Shown here: piece after piece, positions 55,311 to 63,527 of the stretch
Layout of the letters: every line of letters starts with the position of its first letter
How positions within the stretch are numbered: position 1 is the stretch's first letter
The notes under the pieces: model-generated
The model's database searches: none
What the model was told of the DNA's origin: nothing
What the model saw: only the letters and a program-made list of their open reading frames with translations
Assembly: GCA_002840125.1 (NCBI GenBank)
Contig: PGZF01000002.1
Span: 434,001 to 498,000 of the forward strand
Source: Gammaproteobacteria bacterium HGW-Gammaproteobacteria-15
GTDB taxonomy: Bacteria > Pseudomonadota > Gammaproteobacteria > Enterobacterales > Alteromonadaceae
Direction: 5' to 3'
Length of the DNA: 64,000 bases
Made by a program: the position numbers and the translations under genes

Positions 55311-55754
55311 TTAGCGCGCGCTGCTACTGAATTTATCTATCTGCACGGTTTTAACCAGCCAGCGGTTATTGTGTTTAATTACTTCAACAACCCGCAATTC
55401 GTCAACTTGCTTACCGTCGTAGCTGCCGGTAAGCAAAATAGCGATTTTTGCTTCATTTTCATATTGCTCACGCAGGTTGCCGCCGCTGCGGTTAACGCGC
55501 ACTTCTACAGTATCAAACGACATATTCATCAGGGTGCGGTTAACCTGGCGTACACTGCCGTAAGATTCCATTAATGCGGCATAATCAGCGGTACTAAGCT
55601 GCTTGGCTTTTTCCAGATCTTTTTCGTTATACAGGGCATTAAAAAACTGGGTGGCGATATATTCCGGTGTGCCCCACTGGGCGTTTACCTTTGGCGTGCT
55701 TTCGCTGCAGGCAACCAGCAACAGCATAAGTGGCAGTATCCAGCGTAGCTTCAT
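55311..55754 (-). CDS. Small lipoprotein, unknown function
   Basis: The 147-residue protein has a signal peptide with lipobox LLVAC (Cys16) and a mature part with FFNALYNEKDLEKAKQLSTADYAALMES and VEVIKHNNRWLVKTVQIDKF, which resembles NTF2-like or DUF4878-type lipoproteins found in periplasm. I do not know its function. It converges with the hydratase gene and lies downstream of cysK with a terminator between them. Confidence 0.75.
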   Translation of the reverse strand: MKLRWILPLMLLLVACSESTPKVNAQWGTPEYIATQFFNALYNEKDLEKAKQLSTADYAALMESYGSVRQVNRTLMNMSFDTVEVRVNRSGGNLREQYENEAKIAILLTGSYDGKQVDELRVVEVIKHNNRWLVKTVQIDKFSSSAR

Positions 55755-55810
55755 CTATGGCATCCGGTAAAAAAATCAGCATCCAGTGTGGCTTTTTTTT
55801 CTGCAACTGT

Positions 55811-55838
55811 AAAGAAAAGGGCTGCAAAAGCAGCCCTT
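55811..55838 (-). terminator. Rho-independent terminator after cysK
   Basis: Stem AAGGGCTGC and GCAGCCCTT with loop AAAA; read on the minus strand it is followed by TTCTTT. It lies 21 bases beyond the cysK stop. Confidence 0.8.
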
Positions 55839-55858
55839 AATAAAGTGCATCATGCTGA

Positions 55859-56833
55859 TTAAGCTTGTAATTCCTGCTCGGTAAATACACTGGCAAATAA
55901 TGGGCTGGTTAAATAGCGCTCGGCGGCACTAGCCAGGATCACGACAATATTTTTGCCGGCATTTTCCGGCTTTGCTGCCAGGCGCTGCGCCGCTACCAGG
56001 GCTGCACCGGAGGAAATACCGGCCAGAATACCTTCTTCACGCATTAAGCGCAGTGCGCCGGCAATGGCTTCGTCGCTGGTTACGCGCTCAACTTCATCTA
56101 CCAGAGTTAAATCCAGGTTACCCGGAATAAAACCGGCACCAATGCCCTGAATTTTATGCGGGCCGGGTTTTAGCTCTTCACCGGCTTTAGCTTGCGTGAT
56201 CACCGGTGATTCCGCAGGTTCTACTGCTACGCTTAACAGCGGCAGGTTTTTCTCTTGTTTCAGATAGCGGCTAACACCAGTGATGGTGCCGCCAGTGCCA
56301 ACGCCGGCGATAAAAATATCGACTTTGCCATCTAAATCATTAAAAATTTCCGGCCCGGTGGTATCAAAGTGGATTTGCGGGTTAGCCGGGTTTTCAAATT
56401 GGCCCAAAATTAGGTATTTATCCGGGTTAGACGCCTGAATTTCTTTGGCTTTTTCAATGGCACCCTTCATGCCCTTAGGGCCTTCGGTCAGTACTAAATT
56501 AGCACCTAAGGCTTTTAGCAGCTTGCGTCGCTCCAGGCTCATGGTGGCTGGCATGGTCAGCGTAAGTTTATAACCACGGCTGGCGGCAACAAATGCTAAG
56601 GCAATACCGGTGTTACCGGAGGTAGGCTCGACAATTTCTTTGTCAGCCGTTAAGGTGCCTTTTTTCTCGGCGTCCCAAATTAATGCGGCGCCTAAGCGGC
56701 ACTTTACGCTGAAGCTGGGGTTACGCGCTTCAATTTTGGCGTACACGTTAGCGCCGCCTTCAATAGTCCGGTTTAGTTTGACCAGCGGGGTGCGGCCGAT
56801 AGACAATGAGTTGTCTGCATAGACGTTTGCCAT
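55859..56833 (-). CDS. cysK: Cysteine synthase A (O-acetylserine sulfhydrylase)
   Basis: CysK condenses O-acetylserine with sulfide to make cysteine. The 324-residue PLP enzyme has Lys44 in [12 protein letters not shown], the substrate-binding loop [12 protein letters not shown], the phosphate-binding [15 protein letters not shown] and [11 protein letters not shown]. Length matches E. coli CysK (323). It is a single gene, divergent from the MoxR gene at 56984. No CysB site was identified. Confidence 0.96.
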   Translation of the reverse strand: MANVYADNSLSIGRTPLVKLNRTIEGGANVYAKIEARNPSFSVKCRLGAALIWDAEKKGTLTADKEIVEPTSGNTGIALAFVAASRGYKLTLTMPATMSLERRKLLKALGANLVLTEGPKGMKGAIEKAKEIQASNPDKYLILGQFENPANPQIHFDTTGPEIFNDLDGKVDIFIAGVGTGGTITGVSRYLKQEKNLPLLSVAVEPAESPVITQAKAGEELKPGPHKIQGIGAGFIPGNLDLTLVDEVERVTSDEAIAGALRLMREEGILAGISSGAALVAAQRLAAKPENAGKNIVVILASAAERYLTSPLFASVFTEQELQA

Positions 56834-56983
56834 AAAAAAACTCCGTTTACGATAAATTGGTTATAAGAATACGCCAGCGTGGCAAAAATTACAGTAGCTT
56901 TTGGCTATAAGATATTACGTTTCACCACAAGCCTGCCAAGTTGTAAAAAGAGCAGGTTTAAACACTAAGCATAGAGGGGACTC

Positions 56984-57829
56984 ATGGCCTTTGTAAGCAC
57001 CGACAACTATATAGTGTCTGACGAACTGGCATTAGCAGTAAATGCCGCTGTAACGCTGGAAAAACCATTGCTGATAAAAGGCGAACCGGGCACCGGTAAA
57101 ACCCGGCTGGCCGAAGAGTTGGCAGCGAGCTTAGGCTGCGAGCTTATTCAGTGGCATATCAAGTCAACCACCAAGGCGCAGCACGGCCTGTACGAATACG
57201 ATGCGGTGTCCCGCCTGCGCGACAGCCAGTTGGGCAGCGACAAGGTGCACGATATCAACAACTATATCCGCCCCGGCAAACTATGGCAGGCCTTTACCGC
57301 TGCTAAGCGCCCGGTGCTGCTGATAGATGAAATAGACAAAGCCGATATTGAATTTCCCAATGATTTACTGCACGAGCTGGATCGGATGGCGTTTTACGTA
57401 CACGAAACCGGTGAGCAAATAAGCGCCGTTGAGCGGCCTATTGTGATCATTACCTCAAATAACGAAAAAGAGCTGCCGGATGCTTTTTTGCGCCGCTGCT
57501 TTTTTCATTATATCCGCTTTCCGGATGCCGATACCTTGCGCGCTATTGTCGCGGTGCACTTTCCGCATATTCAGCAGCAACTGCTAAGTGTGGCGCTGGA
57601 AGCCTTCTTTGAGCTACGCGAATTACCGGGCTTAAAGAAAAAACCATCAACCTCAGAGCTGCTCGACTGGTTAAAGTTGTTGCTGGCCGAAGATATTCCG
57701 GCAGAAGTATTAACCGACAAACAGCACAAGGGCGGTTTAATGCCGATGTTTGGTGCCTTGCTTAAAAACGAGCAGGATGTGGCGCTGGTAGAAAAGCTGG
57801 CATTTTTGGCGAAAAGGCAAGGACGCTAA
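56984..57829 (+). CDS. MoxR-type AAA+ ATPase of the CoxE/VWA pair
   Basis: The 281-residue ATPase has Walker A GEPGTGKT at 33-40, Walker B RPVLLIDEIDKADIEFPND and the sensor region VIITSNNEKELPDAFLRRCFFHYIRFPD, characteristic of the MoxR subgroup that acts with CoxE-like VWA proteins. The VWA partner starts 201 bp downstream, an unusual gap filled by a repeat-like sequence. Client proteins are unknown. GAGGGGA is 7 bases before the ATG. Confidence 0.9.
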   Translation: MAFVSTDNYIVSDELALAVNAAVTLEKPLLIKGEPGTGKTRLAEELAASLGCELIQWHIKSTTKAQHGLYEYDAVSRLRDSQLGSDKVHDINNYIRPGKLWQAFTAAKRPVLLIDEIDKADIEFPNDLLHELDRMAFYVHETGEQISAVERPIVIITSNNEKELPDAFLRRCFFHYIRFPDADTLRAIVAVHFPHIQQQLLSVALEAFFELRELPGLKKKPSTSELLDWLKLLLAEDIPAEVLTDKQHKGGLMPMFGALLKNEQDVALVEKLAFLAKRQGR

Positions 57830-58030
57830 AGTATGTCGCTAGCAGGTGCTTTGTTCGTCGGGGTCTACTGCGGCAATGATGGCAGCGAAGGAGCAGCTTT
57901 ATGTTCTGGCTCGACTGCAATACTCCTTTTGGCTCGTCGCAGCAACTCGCTTCGGCTTGCGCCTGCGCTCAGACACTCTGCGCCGACCAAAACGAGTTTC
58001 CAGTCTCACCCTGTTATATGAGCATGTTTT
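57830..58030. repeat. Repeat-like 0.2-kb insert splitting the MoxR/VWA operon
   Basis: Between two genes normally adjacent in this family lies a sequence with a GC-rich, non-coding look. It contains CTTCGGCTTGCGCCTGCGC and short inverted pieces GTCGG and CCGAC near its ends. Small open frames in all directions carry no recognisable protein features. I interpret it as a mobile or interspersed repeat of the kind found in these genomes, but no second copy is in the window. Confidence 0.5.
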
Positions 58031-59200
58031 ATGCTAATTGACTTCTTTTTTACGCTACGCAAATACGGCTTAAAAACCAGCATTACCGAACTGCTGGACC
58101 TACTCAATGCACTGAAACAACAAGTGATCTTTGCCGACACCGAAGCTTTTTATCAGCTGTCCAGGCTATGTCTGGTAAAAGATGAAACCCAGTACGACAA
58201 ATTCGACCGGGCTTTTGCTGAGTACTTTGCAGGTGTAGCCGAAATAGACATCGCCGCCAGCATACCGCCCGAGTGGCTGGTACCGGAAGTGCTGCGCAAG
58301 CTTACCGACGAAGATAAAGCCAAACTGCAGGCTCTGGGTGGCCTCGATAAACTGCTTGAAACCCTGCATGAGCGCTTAGCTGAGCAGCAAAAAAAGCATA
58401 GCGGTGGCAATAAATGGATTGGCACTGGCGGTACCTCACCTTTTGGCGCTTATGGTTATAACCCGGAAGGCGTGCGCATAGGCCAGCAGGGCAGTGGTGC
58501 GCGCCGTGCGGTAAAGGTATGGGATAAACGCGAGTTTAAAGATCTGGACACAGATAGTGAGCTAAATAACCGCAGTATTAAACTGGCATTAAAACAGCTG
58601 CGTAAATTTGCCCGCAGCGGCGCAGAAACCGAACTGGATTTGCACGGCACTATTCAGGCTACGTCTGAGCAGGCCGGATGGCTGGATTTACGCTTTATGC
58701 GTGAGCGGCACAACGCCATTAAACTGCTGGTGTTTTTTGATGTGGGGGGTTCAATGGACGACCATATCGAACAATGCCAGAAACTGTTTGCCGCCGTTAA
58801 AACCGAGTTTAAACACCTGGAATTTTTCTACTTTCATAACTGCGTATATGAAGGCGTGTGGCGCGATAATAAACGCCGTTATACCGAGCAGGTAAAGGTA
58901 GACGATATTATTCATACCTATGCCAGCGACTACAAATTGATTTTTGTCGGCGATGCCACTATGGGCCCGTACGAGATTGACTACCCTGGCGGCAGTGTTG
59001 AGCACTATAACGAGCTGCCTGGTAAAGTTTGGCTGCAGCGCTTGTTAACACAATACCCCAAAGCCGTGTGGCTAAACCCGCAGTCCCAACAGTGGTGGGG
59101 GCACTATTATTCTATCGGCATGATAGAGCAGCTAATGCAAAAACGCATGTATGCCCTGACGCTGGATGGCTTAAGCACGGCAATAAAACAGTTGTTGTAA
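58031..59200 (+). CDS. CoxE-like VWA domain protein
   Basis: The 389-residue protein has a helical N-terminal half and a C-terminal von Willebrand A fold with the MIDAS motif DVGGS starting at Asp237 (LVFFDVGGSMDDHIEQC). VWA proteins of this group act with the neighbouring MoxR ATPase to mature metalloenzymes in other systems; here the client is not known. Start at ATG 58031 follows the repeat-like insert, and no strong Shine-Dalgarno is seen, so its expression may be altered. Confidence 0.88.
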   Translation: MLIDFFFTLRKYGLKTSITELLDLLNALKQQVIFADTEAFYQLSRLCLVKDETQYDKFDRAFAEYFAGVAEIDIAASIPPEWLVPEVLRKLTDEDKAKLQALGGLDKLLETLHERLAEQQKKHSGGNKWIGTGGTSPFGAYGYNPEGVRIGQQGSGARRAVKVWDKREFKDLDTDSELNNRSIKLALKQLRKFARSGAETELDLHGTIQATSEQAGWLDLRFMRERHNAIKLLVFFDVGGSMDDHIEQCQKLFAAVKTEFKHLEFFYFHNCVYEGVWRDNKRRYTEQVKVDDIIHTYASDYKLIFVGDATMGPYEIDYPGGSVEHYNELPGKVWLQRLLTQYPKAVWLNPQSQQWWGHYYSIGMIEQLMQKRMYALTLDGLSTAIKQLL

Positions 59201-59280
59201 CAAGGCACTGCATAATTGCAGCAACTGGCAGCTTGCTGTAGTTTGTATACCAAGCAGAAAAACAATGATATGGCCTCTGT

Positions 59281-60171
59281 ATGTTTGAAACCCTGACCCA
59301 GATTGGTTTACCCATAGCGCTGATCCTGATTATGGTTGGTGTTGGCTTAAGTTTAACACCGGCAGATTTTCAGCGGGTGTTTCGCCAGCCGCGCGGGTTT
59401 TTATTGGGAGCCTTCGCGCAGATGCTGTTATTGCCGCTGGTTGCGGTGGCGCTTATTGCGCTGTTTAAGCTCGAAGGTGAGTTAGCAATAGGCTTATTTA
59501 TTCTGGCACTGTGCCCTGGCGGCACCACGTCGAACTTATACAGCTATTTATGTAAAGCTGATGTGGGCTTATCAGTGTCATTAACGGCTGTGATTGGTTT
59601 TATTACGCCTATTACTATTCCGTTGCTGGGCGCCTGGGCGATAGGTTATTACAGTGATGCCGAATCAATGCTTAGCCTGCCGGTAATCAGCACCTGGTTT
59701 AAGCTAATGATCATAACCGTATTTCCGGTATTGTTGGGTATGGCACTGCGGGCGAAATGGCCAGTGTTTGCCCGCCGGGCTGAGCCGCTAATCAGCAAGT
59801 TTTCGGTGGTGGTGCTGGCACTGCTGATAGTGTCTATTGCACTGGATTTAGGCGATGCGCTTTGGTTGTATCTGGCCAAAGCCGGGCCGGCCGCGTTAAC
59901 GCTAAACCTGCTGACAATGCTGCTGGGATATCTGCTGGGTAACTACCTGTTGCACAGTGAGGCGCAGGCGCGCACGGTTTGCCTTGAAGTGGGCTTGCAA
60001 AACGGCACTCTGGCGCTATTGATCACCACCGGTATTTTGCAAAACCAGCCTATGTCGGTGGCACCCAGTGTGTACAGTTTGCTGATGTTTGTCAGTGCCA
60101 CTTTGTTTACCTTGTTGGTACTGCGTAAAGATCAACGCCTTGCCCCCGGCGATAAAAAACAGATGAGCTAG
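59281..60171 (+). CDS. Bile acid:sodium symporter family (BASS) transporter
   Basis: The 296-residue protein has about nine or ten hydrophobic segments and the BASS signatures GVGLSLTPADFQRVFRQPRG, LALCPGGTTSNLYSYL and CLEVGLQNGTLALLI. Members carry organic anions with Na+; the substrate cannot be inferred. It follows the VWA gene by 80 bp but may have its own promoter. Confidence 0.88.
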   Translation: MFETLTQIGLPIALILIMVGVGLSLTPADFQRVFRQPRGFLLGAFAQMLLLPLVAVALIALFKLEGELAIGLFILALCPGGTTSNLYSYLCKADVGLSVSLTAVIGFITPITIPLLGAWAIGYYSDAESMLSLPVISTWFKLMIITVFPVLLGMALRAKWPVFARRAEPLISKFSVVVLALLIVSIALDLGDALWLYLAKAGPAALTLNLLTMLLGYLLGNYLLHSEAQARTVCLEVGLQNGTLALLITTGILQNQPMSVAPSVYSLLMFVSATLFTLLVLRKDQRLAPGDKKQMS

Positions 60172-60238
60172 ACAGCCTGCGGTACTGGCTTTATATTGGC
60201 CGTTACCAACTGTAACTGTTTAGCTGTAAGGACAGTAC

Positions 60239-61474
60239 GTGAGTATACCAAGCCAGAATATTAGTTGTGCCAAAGATTTACAAAGCTTGTTTGCAGCCCA
60301 GCCTATTTTTGATCGCAATAAAAAACGCTATGCCGTAGAACTGTTGTATCGCAGCGACACCGGTGTTACTGCGCTTGAACTGGGTGATGTAAAAGCCACC
60401 GCTGAACTGCTGTATAACCTGTGCGGCGGTATAACCGAGCAAATTGAGCAGTACCGTGCGCCGGTATTTATTAATGTTTGTGCCCGGTTTTTGCTGTCGC
60501 GCAGTTTTCTGCCGCTTGAGCCGTCACAAGTGGTAATAGAACTGATTGAACGCATTGAACCTACCCCGGAATTTGTTGCCGCTGTTGCCAGCTTTAAACA
60601 GCAGGGCTTTCGTTTTGCCCTGGACGATTTTGAGTTCAGCGATGCCTGGCAGCCATTGCTGGAGCTGGCCGATATTATCAAAATAGATGTGCTAAACAGC
60701 AGCCTGGCCGAAGTCGAGCGTTATAAAGCGCAATACAGCAGGCCAGGGCTGATTTGGTTGGCTGAAAAGGTTGAAACCGAGCAACAGTTTCTTGCTTTTA
60801 AAGCACTGGGCTGTGAGTTATTTCAGGGTTATTTTTTAGCTAAACCTTTACTGATTGCCGGTAAAAAAATTGAACCCAGTGTGCTGCGGCTGGCTGAAAT
60901 TATCGGCTGCCTGTTTGCCGACGAGCCAGACATTAACCAACTGGTTTTATTGCTGCAGGACGAACCGGCAATAGTGATGGGCATGCTGAAAATTGTTAAC
61001 AGCCCGCTGTATCGTAAAACCCGTGAAGTGAGCTCAGTAAAAGAAATGATTACCCGGCTTGGGCTGGAGCTGGCCCGCAAATGGGTGCTGATGTATGCCG
61101 TGCTTAACAATACCGCACCAACAGCGGCGATCACGGTATTAACCCGCGCTTACACCGCGCAGCGTATTGCCAAACTGTGGCAGCTTAGTAACGAGCAGTG
61201 CCATCAGTATTTTCTGGCGGCGTTAATTTCTGGTTCTGACATGTTGTTTGGTGTGGAGTCAGACCGTTTTTTACAGCATTTAAATATTAACCCGGACATA
61301 AAGCAGGCTATCAGCTGTAACAGCGGCCAGATGGCAGAGGCATTAACGATAGTGTGCAATATCGAGCGGGGTTACGCGTTAAAATTAGCTGCCAGCGCTG
61401 CCGAGTTGCCTTATATCAGCTGCTATAACCAGGAACTGGCCGATGTACAAAAACGGCTGGCGCCGGTGTTGTAA
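60239..61474 (+). CDS. EAL-like/HDOD signalling protein with degenerate EAL
   Basis: The 411-residue cytoplasmic protein starts with GTG 60239 (TAAGGA upstream). Residues about 20-210 form an EAL-like domain in which the catalytic motif reads ELL at 34-36, and other metal ligands are altered, so it is unlikely to hydrolyse c-di-GMP. Residues about 215-400 form an HDOD domain with IVNSPLYRK and MITRLGLELARKW. YuxH-like proteins of this type are used as signalling adaptors. It precedes a diguanylate cyclase by 70 bp. Confidence 0.85.
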   Translation: MSIPSQNISCAKDLQSLFAAQPIFDRNKKRYAVELLYRSDTGVTALELGDVKATAELLYNLCGGITEQIEQYRAPVFINVCARFLLSRSFLPLEPSQVVIELIERIEPTPEFVAAVASFKQQGFRFALDDFEFSDAWQPLLELADIIKIDVLNSSLAEVERYKAQYSRPGLIWLAEKVETEQQFLAFKALGCELFQGYFLAKPLLIAGKKIEPSVLRLAEIIGCLFADEPDINQLVLLLQDEPAIVMGMLKIVNSPLYRKTREVSSVKEMITRLGLELARKWVLMYAVLNNTAPTAAITVLTRAYTAQRIAKLWQLSNEQCHQYFLAALISGSDMLFGVESDRFLQHLNINPDIKQAISCNSGQMAEALTIVCNIERGYALKLAASAAELPYISCYNQELADVQKRLAPVL

Positions 61475-61483
61475 CAGGCTTTG

Positions 61484-61519
61484 CCACAACAAAAAATTTT
61501 TACCACAGCAAAAATTTTT
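61484..61519. repeat. Near-identical A/T-rich direct repeat before the cyclase gene
   Basis: Two tandem units, CCACAACAAAAAATTTTT and CCACAGCAAAAATTTTT, lie between the EAL/HDOD gene and the cyclase. The A-tract/T-tract core suggests DNA bending or regulator binding. Confidence 0.6.
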
Positions 61520-61544
61520 GCAGGAGTAACACAGCGAATGGTTA

Positions 61545-63209
61545 ATGAAGCAATTTAATAGTTTCCATGCCAGGCTGGTGTTGTTATTCGGCATTCTGTT
61601 TTTAGCAGTAAGTGTCGGCTTAACGGCCTATTTAGATCGTCTTGCCTCAGCTACCTTAGCTAAAGCCGCTGGCGATGCGCTATACAGCACAGGCAACTCG
61701 GCTGCTATGTTGATCAGCCGAACACTGGTTGAACGTGAGCGCGAAATACGGCTGTTAAGTAAAAGCCATTTGTTAACACTCGGCGACTTACAGGGCGCTG
61801 AAGTACAGCAGTTGCTGAACGATATCCGTCAGTCGTATCCGTTTTACGCCTGGATTGGGCTGGCTGCGCCAGACGGCACTGTGCTGCAGGCCACAGATGG
61901 TATGTTGCTAAAGCAGAATGTAGCGCAGCGGCCCTGGTTTAGTGGCGGGTTAGAGCGTAGCTTTGTTGGCGATGTGCACGAGGCAGTACTGCTGGCCAGG
62001 TTGTTGCCACAGCAAAACATCAACGAGCCACTGCGTTTTATTGACTTTGCTGCACCGGTACACGGCGCGGATAACAGCATTCGCGGGGTGGTAGCTACCC
62101 ATGTGCACTGGAGCTGGGTGCACGATGTGCTGAGCTCAGTGCTTACCGCTGATGCCGCCAATAACGGCGTCGAGCTGCTAATTCTTGGCAGCGCCGGACA
62201 CTGGTTGCACCCGTACGAATATATTGGCCAGTTGGCAGTACCCGCTGATCTGCCACCAGCCGGGCAGGTGGCACTGGTAGATTGGGCGGATAAACAATAC
62301 CTTACCAGCCGTATTCGCATTAGCACCCGTTTGGGCGATGATCTGGGTTGGCAACTTATTCTGCGCCAACCGGCAGAGCAGGCACTGGCGCCGGTAGCAA
62401 AACTTAACCGCCAGCTTCTGTGGTATGGCGCAATGACTTTATTATTGGCCATGATACTGGCATACCGGCTTGCCAGCCATTTTAGCCGCCCGGTTGAACA
62501 ACTGGCCAGCCTGGCACAAAAAGTTGCGCAGGGCGGTGAAAATGTGGTGTTTAACGTTAGCAGCAAGCTGACGGAAATACGTTACCTTAGCGGTGCACTT
62601 AGCAGCATGATGATAAAAATGGCTGCCAAGCGCCAGGCATTACTGCAGGCTAACAGCACACTGGAGCAGCAGGTGGCTACACGCACCGCAGATTTAGAGC
62701 GTGCCAATGCCAGACTACAACAGCTATCACACAAAGATGCACTAACCGGCATTTATAACCGGCGTGCTGCTGACGAGCGGCTTAAAGCAGAATTTGCTAC
62801 AGCAAAACGCAGCAGCCATAGTTATGCTGTGCTGCTGATGGACATTGATCACTTTAAACAGATTAACGACCAGTTTGGCCATGAAACCGGCGATCAGGTT
62901 ATTCAGCAAGTTGCTAAATTACTAGACAATACTATCCGCGATAGTGATTTTGTTGCCCGTTACGGCGGTGAAGAGTTTATTGCCGTTTTACCGGCTACTG
63001 ATTTGCATGGTGCTGTTATTATTGCCAATAAACTATGCCGCGATATAGCCAGCCTGGATTTTGCCACTGCGGGCCGGGTAACGATCAGTATTGGTGTAGC
63101 GCCTTCAGCCGCAGATGATACTGATGCCGACACTGTAGTGCGTAAGGCCGATGCTGCTATGTATGAAGCAAAACGCGCTGGCCGTAACCGGGTAATGCCG
63201 CAAGGTTGA
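61545..63209 (+). CDS. Membrane diguanylate cyclase with dCache sensor
   Basis: The 554-residue protein has a membrane helix near the N-terminus (about 10-28), a periplasmic Cache-type sensor (about 30-280), a second helix (about 285-305), a HAMP-like linker with coiled coil (LEQQVATRTADLERANARLQQ) and a GGDEF domain with GGEEF at 474-478. The product-inhibition site RDSD is intact at 465-468, so it should be an active, feedback-controlled cyclase. The ATG is not clear of upstream signals: AGGAG at 61522 serves an out-of-frame ATG at 61538. It is downstream of the EAL/HDOD gene. Confidence 0.9.
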   Translation: MKQFNSFHARLVLLFGILFLAVSVGLTAYLDRLASATLAKAAGDALYSTGNSAAMLISRTLVEREREIRLLSKSHLLTLGDLQGAEVQQLLNDIRQSYPFYAWIGLAAPDGTVLQATDGMLLKQNVAQRPWFSGGLERSFVGDVHEAVLLARLLPQQNINEPLRFIDFAAPVHGADNSIRGVVATHVHWSWVHDVLSSVLTADAANNGVELLILGSAGHWLHPYEYIGQLAVPADLPPAGQVALVDWADKQYLTSRIRISTRLGDDLGWQLILRQPAEQALAPVAKLNRQLLWYGAMTLLLAMILAYRLASHFSRPVEQLASLAQKVAQGGENVVFNVSSKLTEIRYLSGALSSMMIKMAAKRQALLQANSTLEQQVATRTADLERANARLQQLSHKDALTGIYNRRAADERLKAEFATAKRSSHSYAVLLMDIDHFKQINDQFGHETGDQVIQQVAKLLDNTIRDSDFVARYGGEEFIAVLPATDLHGAVIIANKLCRDIASLDFATAGRVTISIGVAPSAADDTDADTVVRKADAAMYEAKRAGRNRVMPQG

Positions 63210-63527
63210 GGCTGTGAAGAAAGATAAATAGAGCAAAGTCTTTGACTATTTGGCATAAATAAATCGCAGTGGTAGTGGATAAGATTAAAAATGACCTTAT
63301 TCAAACTGTATGGTTTTATCCGTTGGGGTAACGCAAGTTACATAAGTTTATCCAGCATAAAATACTTGATTTACATTCCTCTGACAGAATAAACTCTCGC
63401 TCCCACGCAGGGGGCTAACCCCAGGTTGGCAATACCGCGAACTCAAGCCGTCACTCAGTACGCTATGTATAGATTGGCCGTTATTGGCAAAGCCAGGTAC
63501 CGTATTAATCAAAGATGAGATGTAGTT
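63210..63527. other. Intergenic region without genes; structured leader before the CHAP gene
   Basis: This 318-bp gap is AT-rich at first and then GC-rich from about 63395. No RNA gene, repeat or protein is recognised. The GC-rich part contains hairpins described separately at 63401-63502 and is likely a 5' leader of the CHAP gene. Confidence 0.6.
63401..63502 (+). ncRNA. Candidate structured 5' leader RNA
   Basis: GCTAACC (63414-63420) pairs with GGTTGGC (63424-63430) in a 7-bp stem with one G-T pair and the loop CCA; a second hairpin TGGC-AAA-GCCA lies at 63485-63495. The run CACGCAGGGGGCTAACC vaguely recalls the c-di-GMP-I riboswitch core but lacks the expected GAAA loop and receptor. The region ends about 25 bases before the start codon of a CHAP-domain gene. 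I cannot classify it. Confidence 0.35.

Noticed and set aside
57833..58037. Small open frames in the insert between the MoxR and VWA genes
   Set aside because: Several overlapping frames are equally open, with no recognisable domain or good Shine-Dalgarno; this is typical of repeat DNA.
63251..63268. Sigma-54 promoter TGGCAT...TCGCA
   Set aside because: GG and GC are separated by 12 bases; the -24/-12 promoter needs 10.
63401..63502. c-di-GMP-I riboswitch as a firm call
   Set aside because: Only the CACGCA and GGGC-AACC parts match loosely; the GAAA tetraloop and the GACGCAAAGCC strand are missing.
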